A DNA stretch of 41,556 nucleotides from Planctomycetota bacterium (lineage in GTDB: Bacteria > Planctomycetota > Planctomycetia > Planctomycetales > Planctomycetaceae), in contig JAQBWV010000029.1 of assembly GCA_027624335.1 (NCBI GenBank), forward strand, positions 1-41,556, written 5' to 3'. Within the stretch, counting starts at the first letter, position 1. Each line of letters opens with the position of its first letter. A program made the position numbers and the translations under genes. Below are positions 7,327 through 16,327 of the stretch, piece by piece. Under the pieces are notes generated by a model. It did no database searches and had not been told where the DNA came from. It worked only from the letters and a program-made list of their open reading frames with translations.

Positions 7327-9530
7327 GAGTTCGGCTCCGTAGCGCTGAGTGCAGCATGCTCGACTTGCCGAGCGATATACCACCGCCCGACCCACAACAC
7401 GATGCCACTCCCGATCAGGACCAGCGACTTCGTCAGCAGGGTGGTTTCGAGGCTGTAGTGATACGTCGAAAGATAAACCGGAAGGAACAACAGACCGAGC
7501 CCTTTAAGAACGACATCCCGTTCAAGATGCCCCAGCACCGTCGCCCCCAGTGAAGCCAGCACACCGGGCAGCGACAGAACTCCCAGAAGAGCCGTGCCCG
7601 CCGCGGCGACCTGAAACACTTTCGGGGACTGGCCTGGCGACGTGACCCACGCTCGACGCAGAACCCAGATCTGAGCGACTGCCAGAAACACTGCCGACGG
7701 CCATGCAAGAGGGCCGCCTGGAAATTGTGTCACGAGCAGCGTCCCCAGCAGACCGACGGCGAAAGCGTATCCGGCCGGTCGTAGCAGTTGACCTCTGTGC
7801 CGGGAGAAAATCAGTCCAATGCCGCACGTTTCGAGCAGTAAGAGAATCTGCAGGCCCCAGTTGAATCGTTGATAACCGCTACCGGAATACTGGAACCAGT
7901 CGCTGAGCCAGGTCGCAGCGAATGTCACCGTCGTCAGGCATGTCAGAAATCGAAACTGCGGACTGTTAAATGGTCTGTAAAACACGGCGGTCATCAGTGC
8001 AAAGGTGACTGTGAGGCAGAGCATTTCGGATGAATGGGACAGGCCCTCCGCCCCAACACCCGTCAGCCCGAATCCGGTCAGGCCCGCCGCCAGCCCACAC
8101 TGACGAAAGAACGCGCCCTCCGCTTTTCTATCCAGCACCGCTCCGCCTGCCAGCAGGCAAATGCCGACAAACGCAGCAACAGCTCCCTCGTCGAACAGTC
8201 CAGTGATCGCCAGAGCCACCAGAAACAGCAGGCAGGAAATCCAGGCTCCCAACCCGATCAACCCCTGGACGAACCATGGCGTTCGTTCTTCGTGCGCCTC
8301 GGCAGCGAGTATCGCGTAAGCCGCCTGAGCATTTTCATCGAAAAGCTGTCCCTGCTCAGCGAGTTTCGAAAACAGTTCGCCGACACAAACCTTCCGGTCC
8401 TGTTCCTCGCGGCTCGCGACATCCTCGCTGACTTTGTTTGCCGTCTCACTTCCAGCCGTCTGCTCGACGAAACCTTCTGTGACCTGCGACTCTGAAGCGA
8501 CGCGAATCGCTTGGGCGGTTCGCATCAGCCAGCGAGCCATCAACGTCACCAGGCCGAGAATCGCCAGCCCCGACAGAAAGAACGACAGAACTTCATCACC
8601 GACTTCCCATGACACGCGCACGACCACAGCGCATGCCAGGGCCAGAATGGTCGTCGCTCCACAAGTGAGGATGAACAGGTCTGGAAACCGAAGCCGAAAC
8701 TGCGCGTACAACAGGATCAGTCCGAGAATTAATAAGCTCAGCCCGGCCCAGTCGCCGGCGCCCGCCGAGTTGAAATCGACGATCATCGTAAAGGCCGGAC
8801 AGACAAGTGCGAATAACGAGGCGGGTATCAGCACCCATCGCAGCCAGATCGGCGGACTGCTCCAGGCCTGTTGTGCCAGCGTTTCTCGAACTGCGGCAGC
8901 AGCACCGTTGACCAGGCCGAGGACAATCAGCAGCCATTCCCAGTCGACTCCGCCCGGCCCGACGACCTGTTTCCAGTACAGCGTTATCCCAAGGTTCACG
9001 ATCGTCAGCCACAACAACCACAGTCCGGCCAGGCGACACATCACGACCCACGGCAGAATCAGAAGCGCCCAGCCAACGAACAGTTGATATGCGTCTGCCC
9101 CGGTCTGGTAGATCTGCCCAAACACCGCCAGAAACACGCCGACCAGTACGGCGGCGGCTGTCTGAGCTGCCTTTCCGGCAAGAGTGTCCAACCCTTTTTT
9201 CAACCCCACGCTGCAGCACGCAACGATCGCGACCTGCACAATCGCAAGCTTCACCAGGCCTGGCAGCGCGTCCCAGTTCCAGGCAAAGAAGCACACGATG
9301 CCGGCCAGTACCAGAATCAGACCGACAAACAACAACGCTTTCTCAACCCAGGCCCACCACACGAGCGGCCCGTTGACAATCTGCAGCGCAGCGAGCCGGC
9401 CTTCGTCATCGACCAGCCCGACGGACCGCAGACGCCTCACCAGGCTTGGAGTGGCTTCCAGCAGCTCGACTGCGTGACGTGCATCCAAAGGTGTGTCAGG
9501 CGTCTCTATTTCATCGTGTCGATCAATCAT
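7323..9530 (-). CDS. DUF2157/DUF4401-type polytopic membrane protein
   Basis: I choose the ATG at 9530 (AGGAG about 10 nt upstream; 735 aa) over the TTG at 9605. A soluble N-terminal segment (about 1-55, with ELLEATPSLVRRLRSVGLVDDEG) matches the DUF2157 opening. About 20 hydrophobic segments follow in two blocks, split by a hydrophilic stretch near residues 345-420 (VTEGFVEQTAGSE..., then FSKLAEQGQLFDENAQ). The second half resembles DUF4401, so this looks like a natural DUF2157-DUF4401 fusion. The gene overlaps the GDYxxLxY gene downstream. No transported substrate or activity is known for this family. Confidence 0.85.
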   Translation of the reverse strand: MIDRHDEIETPDTPLDARHAVELLEATPSLVRRLRSVGLVDDEGRLAALQIVNGPLVWWAWVEKALLFVGLILVLAGIVCFFAWNWDALPGLVKLAIVQVAIVACCSVGLKKGLDTLAGKAAQTAAAVLVGVFLAVFGQIYQTGADAYQLFVGWALLILPWVVMCRLAGLWLLWLTIVNLGITLYWKQVVGPGGVDWEWLLIVLGLVNGAAAAVRETLAQQAWSSPPIWLRWVLIPASLFALVCPAFTMIVDFNSAGAGDWAGLSLLILGLILLYAQFRLRFPDLFILTCGATTILALACAVVVRVSWEVGDEVLSFFLSGLAILGLVTLMARWLMRTAQAIRVASESQVTEGFVEQTAGSETANKVSEDVASREEQDRKVCVGELFSKLAEQGQLFDENAQAAYAILAAEAHEERTPWFVQGLIGLGAWISCLLFLVALAITGLFDEGAVAAFVGICLLAGGAVLDRKAEGAFFRQCGLAAGLTGFGLTGVGAEGLSHSSEMLCLTVTFALMTAVFYRPFNSPQFRFLTCLTTVTFAATWLSDWFQYSGSGYQRFNWGLQILLLLETCGIGLIFSRHRGQLLRPAGYAFAVGLLGTLLVTQFPGGPLAWPSAVFLAVAQIWVLRRAWVTSPGQSPKVFQVAAAGTALLGVLSLPGVLASLGATVLGHLERDVVLKGLGLLFLPVYLSTYHYSLETTLLTKSLVLIGSGIVLWVGRWYIARQVEHAALSATEPNS

Positions 9531-9625
9531 CGTTGCCGCTCCTGAATCGAGTATATCTCCCCAGGACGGCGTTATCGAAGTTCCGATATCACTCGAAAAG
9601 TCCAATAAAGAATCAGTCCCGGAAT

Positions 9626-9670
9626 AACTTCCCGATTGCAGTGAGATCGGTGATTGGAGATCGGGAAGTT
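9626..9670 (-). terminator. 11-bp perfect inverted repeat between the beta-barrel gene and the DUF2157 gene
   Basis: AACTTCCCGAT (9626-9636) and ATCGGGAAGTT (9660-9670) are perfect inverted copies around a 23-nt loop. It lies 38 nt after the minus-strand stop at 9709 and upstream of the next minus-strand gene. No T-run follows, so a terminator, processing site or operator are all possible. Confidence 0.4.
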
Positions 9671-9708
9671 AGTTCGGCCCCATTCCTTACGTCGCGTGCA
9701 CACGCCGC

Positions 9709-11352
9709 TCAGAACAGCAGGAACGTCGAAATGAACACACCTTCGCGTTCCAGCGCGCGGTTGTCAGACCACGACACGATCCCGGAGGCGTCGAGGTAGA
9801 TCTGCGGGCCGAGCTTTCTTTGCCAGCGCAGGCCAAGACCCCAGACTGAATCGCTTTGCGGCTGCTCCCAGACGACTTCGGGCGTGAACGATTCGTCCTC
9901 GTTGTCGCGGAAGAGCTGAACGCCGAGTGATGCGCCGATCGTGTCCGAGGGGCTGAGTCCCTGGCCGATTCGAATCAGTGGATCCACTGCGAACGTGCTG
10001 CGCAGGCGGTTGAAATTCGCTCCACTGATCGGACTCCAACCACTCGTGGCTTTGAAGAAGTTGCCATAGAACACTGCGTGATCAATTCCTGTCTGGCAGG
10101 TCACTTCGTGCGGCATTGCCTGAGTGAGATTGCTTTCCGCAACGAACAACGCACCGTCGCCCAGACCGGCTTCGTCGCCTCCTTTGAAGAGGGCTCGGCC
10201 GGCCAGAGTCACCGGCCCGAAGAACTGCGTCGCGCTGACGGCGGCATATCGAGAGTCGAAGCGCGCATCGCTCGAATGGCTGACATAAGCGACTGTTGCT
10301 TCGACGAAAGCGTTTCGCCAGTCGGCTGACGCGTGCATGCCAACAAGCTCGGTCGACCGAGGTGTCGACGTATTGACGTCGTCAAAGAAGTAAAACCCCT
10401 GAAGGTTCAGATTGCTCAGTGGTGGGATCAGCAACGTATTCTTGTTGACGATCACCCCGGTGACTTCGTCATTGATCAGCAGTGAGTTGTGAACGGCGTA
10501 CGGAACCTTTCCGACGGTGATGTGATAATCCAGTGGCGTGAACTCGTCATCGAGCAGCCCCGCGAACAGACTGTTGAATTCACCCTCGACCCACCAGCGG
10601 TCGGGAATGCCGGTCGAGTTGTCATCGAACCCGGTGGGATCATCGAGGCGAAAAAAAGAGCCCCCGGTGTTACGTCGACCGAAAGGTCGAAACTGAACAT
10701 GGGCTCGTTCGGTGCCTGTCACACGCAGATCTAGATCGACAATCAATTGATGGCCGACGATGTCCTGGCGAGTTCTTCCCTGCTCGAGAAACATCCCGAA
10801 GACTTCGTAGGATCCGTGAGTGACAAAGCGGGGCTCCCACTGAAACCCATCGTCGCCAAACCACTTCAGGCCGTACCACGGTGCGATCGGATCAGCACCC
10901 TCGAACTCCTGAAAGGCTGTCACCGGAGGCTGAGGGATCTCCCACGCTTCGGGCAGTCTTAGAAATCGAACGAGCCCGCTGTCATGGTCCAATGCCGGCA
11001 AATGACTACTTTCGCCTTCAGCTTCGTAAAGCGATGAGCCTCCGAAACGCTGCAGTTCCTCTTCCAGCGACGGAAGGGGCTTTCCAGCATCAACGTTCAT
11101 CGGAGACAATCCGCTGGCGGCACGATCTGCACTCGGTGATGGCAGTTTATTAGGTGCTTCTACAGACCGTGGCACAGGGAGCAGCCCGTCAGAAATCCGA
11201 ACAAAACCGACGTCGTCTGCTTCGGCTCTGGCTGCGGATACGCAAATGGAAATTAGAATCAGCGACCACCCGGGGGCGATGTGCGCGGCGAGCAGTCCGC
11301 AAAGCCAGGCGGCTCGTCGCATGAATAGTCTGAAACTCGATGGGCGACTCAT
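9709..11352 (-). CDS. Outer-membrane beta-barrel (porin-like) protein
   Basis: A 547-aa protein whose ATG at 11352 overlaps the stop of the hexaheme cytochrome by four bases (ATGA). The N-terminal signal peptide (about 10-43) ends near ARAEADD. Most of the chain has alternating polar/hydrophobic strands rich in aromatic residues (for example HVQFRPFGRRN, VYGNFF-like, LGLRWQRKLGPQIYLDASG) and ends in ...FISTFLLF. The terminal Phe is typical of BAM-inserted barrels. No named porin family is recognised. Tight coupling to a multiheme cytochrome suggests the barrel may house or anchor it, as in porin-cytochrome complexes; that is inference. Confidence 0.75.
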   Translation of the reverse strand: MSRPSSFRLFMRRAAWLCGLLAAHIAPGWSLILISICVSAARAEADDVGFVRISDGLLPVPRSVEAPNKLPSPSADRAASGLSPMNVDAGKPLPSLEEELQRFGGSSLYEAEGESSHLPALDHDSGLVRFLRLPEAWEIPQPPVTAFQEFEGADPIAPWYGLKWFGDDGFQWEPRFVTHGSYEVFGMFLEQGRTRQDIVGHQLIVDLDLRVTGTERAHVQFRPFGRRNTGGSFFRLDDPTGFDDNSTGIPDRWWVEGEFNSLFAGLLDDEFTPLDYHITVGKVPYAVHNSLLINDEVTGVIVNKNTLLIPPLSNLNLQGFYFFDDVNTSTPRSTELVGMHASADWRNAFVEATVAYVSHSSDARFDSRYAAVSATQFFGPVTLAGRALFKGGDEAGLGDGALFVAESNLTQAMPHEVTCQTGIDHAVFYGNFFKATSGWSPISGANFNRLRSTFAVDPLIRIGQGLSPSDTIGASLGVQLFRDNEDESFTPEVVWEQPQSDSVWGLGLRWQRKLGPQIYLDASGIVSWSDNRALEREGVFISTFLLF

Positions 11353-13364
11353 CGCAGTAGCCGCCTTCCCGCACCCTGCATCACCTGGATCACAGAATCG
11401 TGCTGGTCGATATTCACCGTTTCAAGCAATGGCTTCAGGTGCGGCGTGCCTATTTCGTCCATCAAGTGCGGCGGCAGATGCCGATAGTTCAGCCGCACTC
11501 GCAAACAGTAATCGCCCGCCTGCTCCGGAAGCCGGATGGCGTACGAACGGGAAACCGTACTTAGTGGTGCGATGCTGCCTTTTGAGATCCGAAAGGTCGA
11601 CGGACGACCGAAGGCTGCTGTCGGCTCTGGAGCCGGTCGGAAGATGTTCAACGGAGCCAGCTGACGATTGACCGACAGAATCAGAGGCCGCTCGGTTCCT
11701 CGAGTTGCCAGGCCGACGAACTTGCTTTGAAAGTTCAACAGGTGGCGATCTCGATCAACATGCCGGGCGATAACGGCGTGGCTATGTTCGTCGCGAAGGT
11801 CTCCGTTGTGGTCGAAGTCGCCCGTCGTGAAAACCGATCGCCCGATCGAGTCGCACAGCTCGACAGAAACCCAGAGCTGCCGCTCCTCGGTGAAGCCCGT
11901 CGGGAAATTGTGTCCGGAAACAAGACTTTGAATATCGACCTGAACGGCAATCCGATCTCCGCAGGAAGCCGCACCTGGAGCATCGACGTGAATCTTCGCA
12001 GCGTTCTGCAGCAGCTCGTAGCGTTTGTCGCGAGCAATACTGAGTTGCTTGCGATTCTTTCTGCGGAGCTGATCGAGAGTTACTTGCTGGTGCCGCGTCA
12101 GCATTTCGGTGCGGCGGTAATCGGCCTCGTACATCCAGTCGAGCTTGTGTGGAAACTCGGTATCAGGCAGCAATGAATAATCCGGGCCGGCAAACGTGTG
12201 ATCGGAAAGCGGACGCAGCGGGATCATCTTCGGATCAACACCCGGCACGGTCGCCGCGCGACCGACGGGGCGCTCACACTCGCGAAAAGGCTGTCCCTGA
12301 ACCGGCCCCATATGGCAGTGCTGACACGTATGTTCGTTCTTTGCCGCCGGGCTGTTTTGCCACTCGCTGAAGGCTTCTTCCAGCCGGATGCCCTCCGGAC
12401 TGAAGACGTCATGGCAGGATCCGCAGAAAGCGCTCGACCGAATCGACACTCTCTGAGCAGCTCCATGTGCATTCTCGTCCGGGGAAACTGCGTCAGCGAA
12501 CGGTCCATACATGCAACCATCCGCAAGATTGCCGGGGACGATGTGTCGACGAGTGCTCGCTTTGTAATAGGACTTGTCAACGCGATGGCAACTGACGCAG
12601 GTGACGCCTTCCATCGAAAGCCGCGAGCGATTCACGTTACGCCGTTGCCCGTTTTCTCCCAGCGCGGTTCCGGCCGGCGTGTGGCATCTGGTACAGAACG
12701 TGCCGAGCGTGCCACTGGTACGCTCCTGCAAGGTCAGGTTGAACGCCTCGAACACCGGACTGTGCTGCGCGTAGGCATGCATCGATCGCGACCACTCTTC
12801 GAACTGCTTCGGATGGCAGATGCTGCATTCCTTCGCCGAAGGAAAATCAATCTCCATCAACGGCGCCGTCGAACACGTGTCCGGCAATCGATATTCCAGG
12901 GCTCCATTGGTGATCCACCGGGCGAGGGTTTCCAGTTGTCCGGCAGTCAGCCACTCGGCCTGCTCGGGCGGCATCAACGGTTCAGAGGGTCGATCCGAAA
13001 CCGGATCTTCCGAAACATTCCAGGTCACGTACTGCCAGAGCGGTGAAGACTCCGGTTTACCTGGCACCACCAGACTGGCGGCGAGTACATGCTGTGTGCC
13101 GACAATCGTTTCCCAGCTGGTCAGGTCGGTTTGCTCAAGGCCGGGCCGATGACACGCATTGCACTTGTGAGCAAGCATCAGTCGTACGTCCGGCCAGTCG
13201 GCATCATACGGATGCTCGACACTGCTGACGGTATGGGGCGCAGCGATAACACGCGAGGTGAACTCTGCGCGTTCATCGTCCGTGAGGAAACACGTTGCCA
13301 GGGCGACGGCTACGCACACGGCGAGTACAAGATGACGGCGACTGCGGGACATCCTTGTCACCAT
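11349..13364 (-). CDS. Exported six-heme c-type cytochrome
   Basis: I use the ATG at 13364 (671 aa), which places a hydrophobic export segment (about 11-26, RHLVLAVCVAVALATCFL) at the N terminus; the frame runs on to 13601 without signal features. There are six CxxCH heme sites with first Cys at about 68 (CNACH), 180 (CSICH), 224 (CTRCH), 256 (CVSCH), 314 (CGSCH) and 347 (CQHCH). The first site with SLVVPGKPESSPLW and MPPEQAEWL resembles the planctomycete single-heme cytochrome domain, and the next five resemble a cytochrome c554-type multiheme fold. The C-terminal 200 residues look like a beta-sandwich (VQVDIQSLVSGHNFPTGF). Each heme needs the Ccm machinery outside the inner membrane. It overlaps the beta-barrel gene. 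Confidence 0.92.
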   Translation of the reverse strand: MVTRMSRSRRHLVLAVCVAVALATCFLTDDERAEFTSRVIAAPHTVSSVEHPYDADWPDVRLMLAHKCNACHRPGLEQTDLTSWETIVGTQHVLAASLVVPGKPESSPLWQYVTWNVSEDPVSDRPSEPLMPPEQAEWLTAGQLETLARWITNGALEYRLPDTCSTAPLMEIDFPSAKECSICHPKQFEEWSRSMHAYAQHSPVFEAFNLTLQERTSGTLGTFCTRCHTPAGTALGENGQRRNVNRSRLSMEGVTCVSCHRVDKSYYKASTRRHIVPGNLADGCMYGPFADAVSPDENAHGAAQRVSIRSSAFCGSCHDVFSPEGIRLEEAFSEWQNSPAAKNEHTCQHCHMGPVQGQPFRECERPVGRAATVPGVDPKMIPLRPLSDHTFAGPDYSLLPDTEFPHKLDWMYEADYRRTEMLTRHQQVTLDQLRRKNRKQLSIARDKRYELLQNAAKIHVDAPGAASCGDRIAVQVDIQSLVSGHNFPTGFTEERQLWVSVELCDSIGRSVFTTGDFDHNGDLRDEHSHAVIARHVDRDRHLLNFQSKFVGLATRGTERPLILSVNRQLAPLNIFRPAPEPTAAFGRPSTFRISKGSIAPLSTVSRSYAIRLPEQAGDYCLRVRLNYRHLPPHLMDEIGTPHLKPLLETVNIDQHDSVIQVMQGAGRRLLR

Positions 13365-13807
13365 GCGAGAAGTAATGGATTCAACTTCCTGCCGCGTGGC
13401 AGAAGACCGGTCCACGCGAAGACGCAGACGCTTCAGGAAAATCGGTACGATCAGTCCATCCCATTCGACCAATCCCTGTCGCAGTCCGACTCGACGCAAC
13501 TCATTGGGCAATCGGGCGGATGAATCCGCATAACCCGTAATCTCCGCCACACACGCGAGCGAGTCTGGTGGATCCAGAAAGACGCCACACCCGACATCCA
13601 CGAGGCCTGACGAGGCTGTAACGAGTGTCTGGCGATTCTTTGAGTGAATCTCTCAAATTCGCTGCCATTGACTCAAGTCGGTTACTCCATACCACTACAG
13701 ATCGTCGAAACCGGTCACTGACGTACCAGCTTCGACACAGCACCGTGTCAGATTCCATCCTGAGAACGACGTTGCAGATCTGAGTCGATGGAGCAGTCTG
13801 AGCGAAT
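13365..13807. other. 443-nt intergenic region upstream of the cytochrome operon
   Basis: It lies between the end of the Gfo/Idh/MocA gene and the start of the cytochrome gene, both on the minus strand. I find no convincing gene; short frames here have no family features. A small dyad GACAC-agcacc-GTGTC sits at 13734-13749. The promoter of the cytochrome and beta-barrel operon is expected here, but I cannot point to a clear -35/-10 pair. Confidence 0.5.
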
Positions 13808-14914
13808 TCATGACAGAAGAGTCAGTGGATTTTCGCGAGTTGTCAGTGGCAGATTGACCGGACGCCCCAGACGATGAGACTCGAACACAGCAACGATCAA
13901 CTCTGTCGCAACCCGAGCGTCGTACATGCTGCTTACTGGTTGCCGGTCATTCTCGATCGACGAAATCAGGTCCATCACTGCCGACGTGTTACCACCGTCG
14001 TGGCTGTCGGTCGTTATGGTTTCCGGCTGCCCGACACCATTGGAAGTAATCGGCTGCCATTTCGAACCAGTGCGACCGGGAGACCAGCTGGGATCTTCCA
14101 GCAGATAGGCAGTTCGTCCATAGCCGGATTGCATTTCGATCAGACCTTTGGAGCCAACGATCACCAGACCGAATCGCGTCGGACTGCTTCCAGCTCCACG
14201 TTTCGAGGCAAAGAAGGCATTGCCTCCTTTCTTGAACCGATAGACTGCCTGAATGTCATCTCCGGCAAGCTGGCCAATTCCTTCGTTGCCGGGCTTAACA
14301 TGTTTCTTTGAAACGGGCTCGCCATTTTCTCGAACAGTCGCAAAGCATGACTCGATTTCGCCAAACAGCATCGCGGACAGATCCAGCATGTGCGAACCTA
14401 ATACCCAGAGGTCCTCTCCACCACCGCGTCGCGAGTCTTCTTTTCCTCGAATGCGAACTTCAAGCACGTCGCCGATGCGACCGTCCCGAGTCAGTCGCTT
14501 AACGACTTGCACTACCGGGGAGTGCCGGGTGTTATGAGCGACGGCCAGCTTGAGATGCCGCATCTCGCACGCCTGAACAATCTCGTCAGCTTGCTTCAAC
14601 GTCGGACAAAACGGTTTTTCCATGTAGAGATGGCAGCCGTTTTCAGCACACGCCAGCGCCATCTCGTGATGCCGGTCCAGCCAGCGCGGACAAATCGCGA
14701 CGATGTTCGGCTTTTCCTTGTGGAGCATCTCTCGATAGTCAGCGTAGCCGGATTTCGCCCCGGATCGTTTGATTGCCGCCGCACGCCCACCTTCATGCTC
14801 GTCGGCGACCGCGACGACCTCGCAGGAATCCAGATGCTGCCAGGGACCATCCAGACCGTGCCCGTAATCACCTCGACCCGTACTTCCGATAATCGCGACT
14901 TTGAATTTCGCCAT
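13808..14914 (-). CDS. Gfo/Idh/MocA-family NAD(P)-dependent oxidoreductase
   Basis: The ATG at 14914 with GGAG upstream gives 368 aa; the longer frame to 15019 adds a poor leader. The Rossmann opening is KVAIIGSTGRGDYGHG (5-20), a variant of GxGxxG. The acidic residue after the second strand (ADEHEG) suits NAD binding, and the conserved E99-K100-P101 (LYMEKPFC) carries the catalytic Lys. The C-terminal alpha/beta domain (about 125-350) includes GRIGDVLEVRIRG and a GSHMLDL segment with the family His. Planctomycetes have many paralogues acting on sugars, inositols or aminosugars, so no substrate is assigned. It is transcribed divergently from pgk. Confidence 0.92.
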   Translation of the reverse strand: MAKFKVAIIGSTGRGDYGHGLDGPWQHLDSCEVVAVADEHEGGRAAAIKRSGAKSGYADYREMLHKEKPNIVAICPRWLDRHHEMALACAENGCHLYMEKPFCPTLKQADEIVQACEMRHLKLAVAHNTRHSPVVQVVKRLTRDGRIGDVLEVRIRGKEDSRRGGGEDLWVLGSHMLDLSAMLFGEIESCFATVRENGEPVSKKHVKPGNEGIGQLAGDDIQAVYRFKKGGNAFFASKRGAGSSPTRFGLVIVGSKGLIEMQSGYGRTAYLLEDPSWSPGRTGSKWQPITSNGVGQPETITTDSHDGGNTSAVMDLISSIENDRQPVSSMYDARVATELIVAVFESHRLGRPVNLPLTTRENPLTLLS

Positions 14915-15120
14915 GCTTGAAACTCCCTTCGTTGTTTTTCCAGACGATAGTTGCGGAAAGAGGCATCGAACAGCGAACCCATCTGCCAGAGCCGATATGT
15001 GCCACCAGCTCGCCGACACTGGCTTGCGTTCGTGCAGTCACGACGTAGGATCCGGGCCTTCATTTCTACACCGAAAACGCGGTCGATTCGCTCGACCAGA
15101 ACTCTCAGGAGCGGTTCGCA

Positions 15121-16320
15121 GTGGCAAAGAAAACGATCAAGAATGTAGACGTTTCCGGCAAGCGGGTCCTTGTTCGAGTCGACTTTAACGTACCGCTCGA
15201 CGACCAGTCGCAGGTGACGGACGACCTTCGGATCCGCATGGCTTTGCCGACGATCACTTCGGTCCTGGAACGTGGCGGAAGTCTTGTCCTGATGAGCCAT
15301 CTTTCGCGTCCGGAAGGCAAAGTAGTTCCGACGATGAGCCTCAAGCCGGCTGCAGAGAAACTCGCCGAACTCATCGGTCAGGACGTTGTCTTCGCCACGG
15401 ACACCGTTGGAAACGACGCCAGAACGAAAGTCGAGGCGTTGCAGCCAGGACAGGTACTCGTGCTGGAGAACCTTCGCTTCAATCCCGGTGAGGATCGCAA
15501 GCAGGACGACGACGTCAAAGTTCCGTTTGCTGAAACGCTGGCTGCTTTTGGCGATGTCTATGTCAACGATGCCTTCGGAACCTGCCACCGCACGGATTCG
15601 TCGATGTTTCTCGTGCCGTTGAAGATGGAAGGCAAGCCGCGAGTGGTAGGATTCCTTGTTGAGAAGGAAATCCGCTACCTCGCCGACACCATCGCAAACC
15701 CTGAGCGACCTTTCGTGGCGATCGTGGGCGGGGCCAAAGTCTCGGACAAGATCAACGTCATTCGCAACCTGCTGGGCATCTGTGACAAGGTGCTTATCGG
15801 CGGCGCGATGGCTTACACCTTCGAACTTGCCCAGGGTCGTAACGTGGCGAAGAGCCTTGTCGAACACGACTTCGTGAAGCTGGCCAAAGAACTTTTGAAG
15901 GTCGGTGGAGACGTTCTTCAGCTTCCCGTCGACACTCACTGCGGGGACGCTTTCAACGGTGACTGCAACAAACTTATCGTCGAAGCTGGCGATATCCCGG
16001 TCGGATTTGAAGGATTCGACATCGGCCCGGAAACGGCGAAGAAGTATGCCGAAACACTTTCGACGGCAAAGACCGTCGTCTGGAACGGTCCGATGGGTGT
16101 CTGCGAAATTCCACCCTTCGATGCCGGAACAAAGATCGTCGCTCAAGCCATCGCGGACGGCGACAGCACGAGCATTATTGGCGGTGGAGACAGTGCCGCA
16201 GCAATCCAGCAGCTGGGATTTGCGGACAAAGTTTCACACATCAGCACCGGTGGTGGCGCGAGTCTCGAAATGCTCGAAGGCAAGAAATTTGCTGCCGTTG
16301 ACCTGCTGGATGAGGAGTAA
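15121..16320 (+). CDS. pgk: Phosphoglycerate kinase
   Basis: A full-length 399-aa enzyme that transfers phosphate from 1,3-bisphosphoglycerate to ADP in glycolysis, in the cytoplasm. It starts with GTG at 15121, preceded by CAGGAG. Family motifs are in order: [10 protein letters not shown] (18-27, substrate-binding D21 and N23), [10 protein letters not shown] (about 59-68), the nucleotide region GGAKVSDKI (about 203-211), [10 protein letters not shown] (about 320-329) and the phosphate loop GGGDSAAA (about 354-361). The sulfatase gene begins 7 nt downstream and its ribosome-binding site lies within the last pgk codons, so the two are probably on one transcript. Confidence 0.97.
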   Translation: MAKKTIKNVDVSGKRVLVRVDFNVPLDDQSQVTDDLRIRMALPTITSVLERGGSLVLMSHLSRPEGKVVPTMSLKPAAEKLAELIGQDVVFATDTVGNDARTKVEALQPGQVLVLENLRFNPGEDRKQDDDVKVPFAETLAAFGDVYVNDAFGTCHRTDSSMFLVPLKMEGKPRVVGFLVEKEIRYLADTIANPERPFVAIVGGAKVSDKINVIRNLLGICDKVLIGGAMAYTFELAQGRNVAKSLVEHDFVKLAKELLKVGGDVLQLPVDTHCGDAFNGDCNKLIVEAGDIPVGFEGFDIGPETAKKYAETLSTAKTVVWNGPMGVCEIPPFDAGTKIVAQAIADGDSTSIIGGGDSAAAIQQLGFADKVSHISTGGGASLEMLEGKKFAAVDLLDEE

Positions 16321-16327
16321 GCTGATC

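Noticed and set aside
13365-13601. N-terminal extension of the hexaheme cytochrome by 79 residues
   Set aside because: It would bury the export signal behind a charged leader; the ATG at 13364 places the signal at the N terminus.
14596-16146. 516-aa minus-strand open frame
   Set aside because: It lies antisense to pgk and to part of the Gfo/Idh/MocA gene in another frame; the opposite frames have clear family motifs and it has none.
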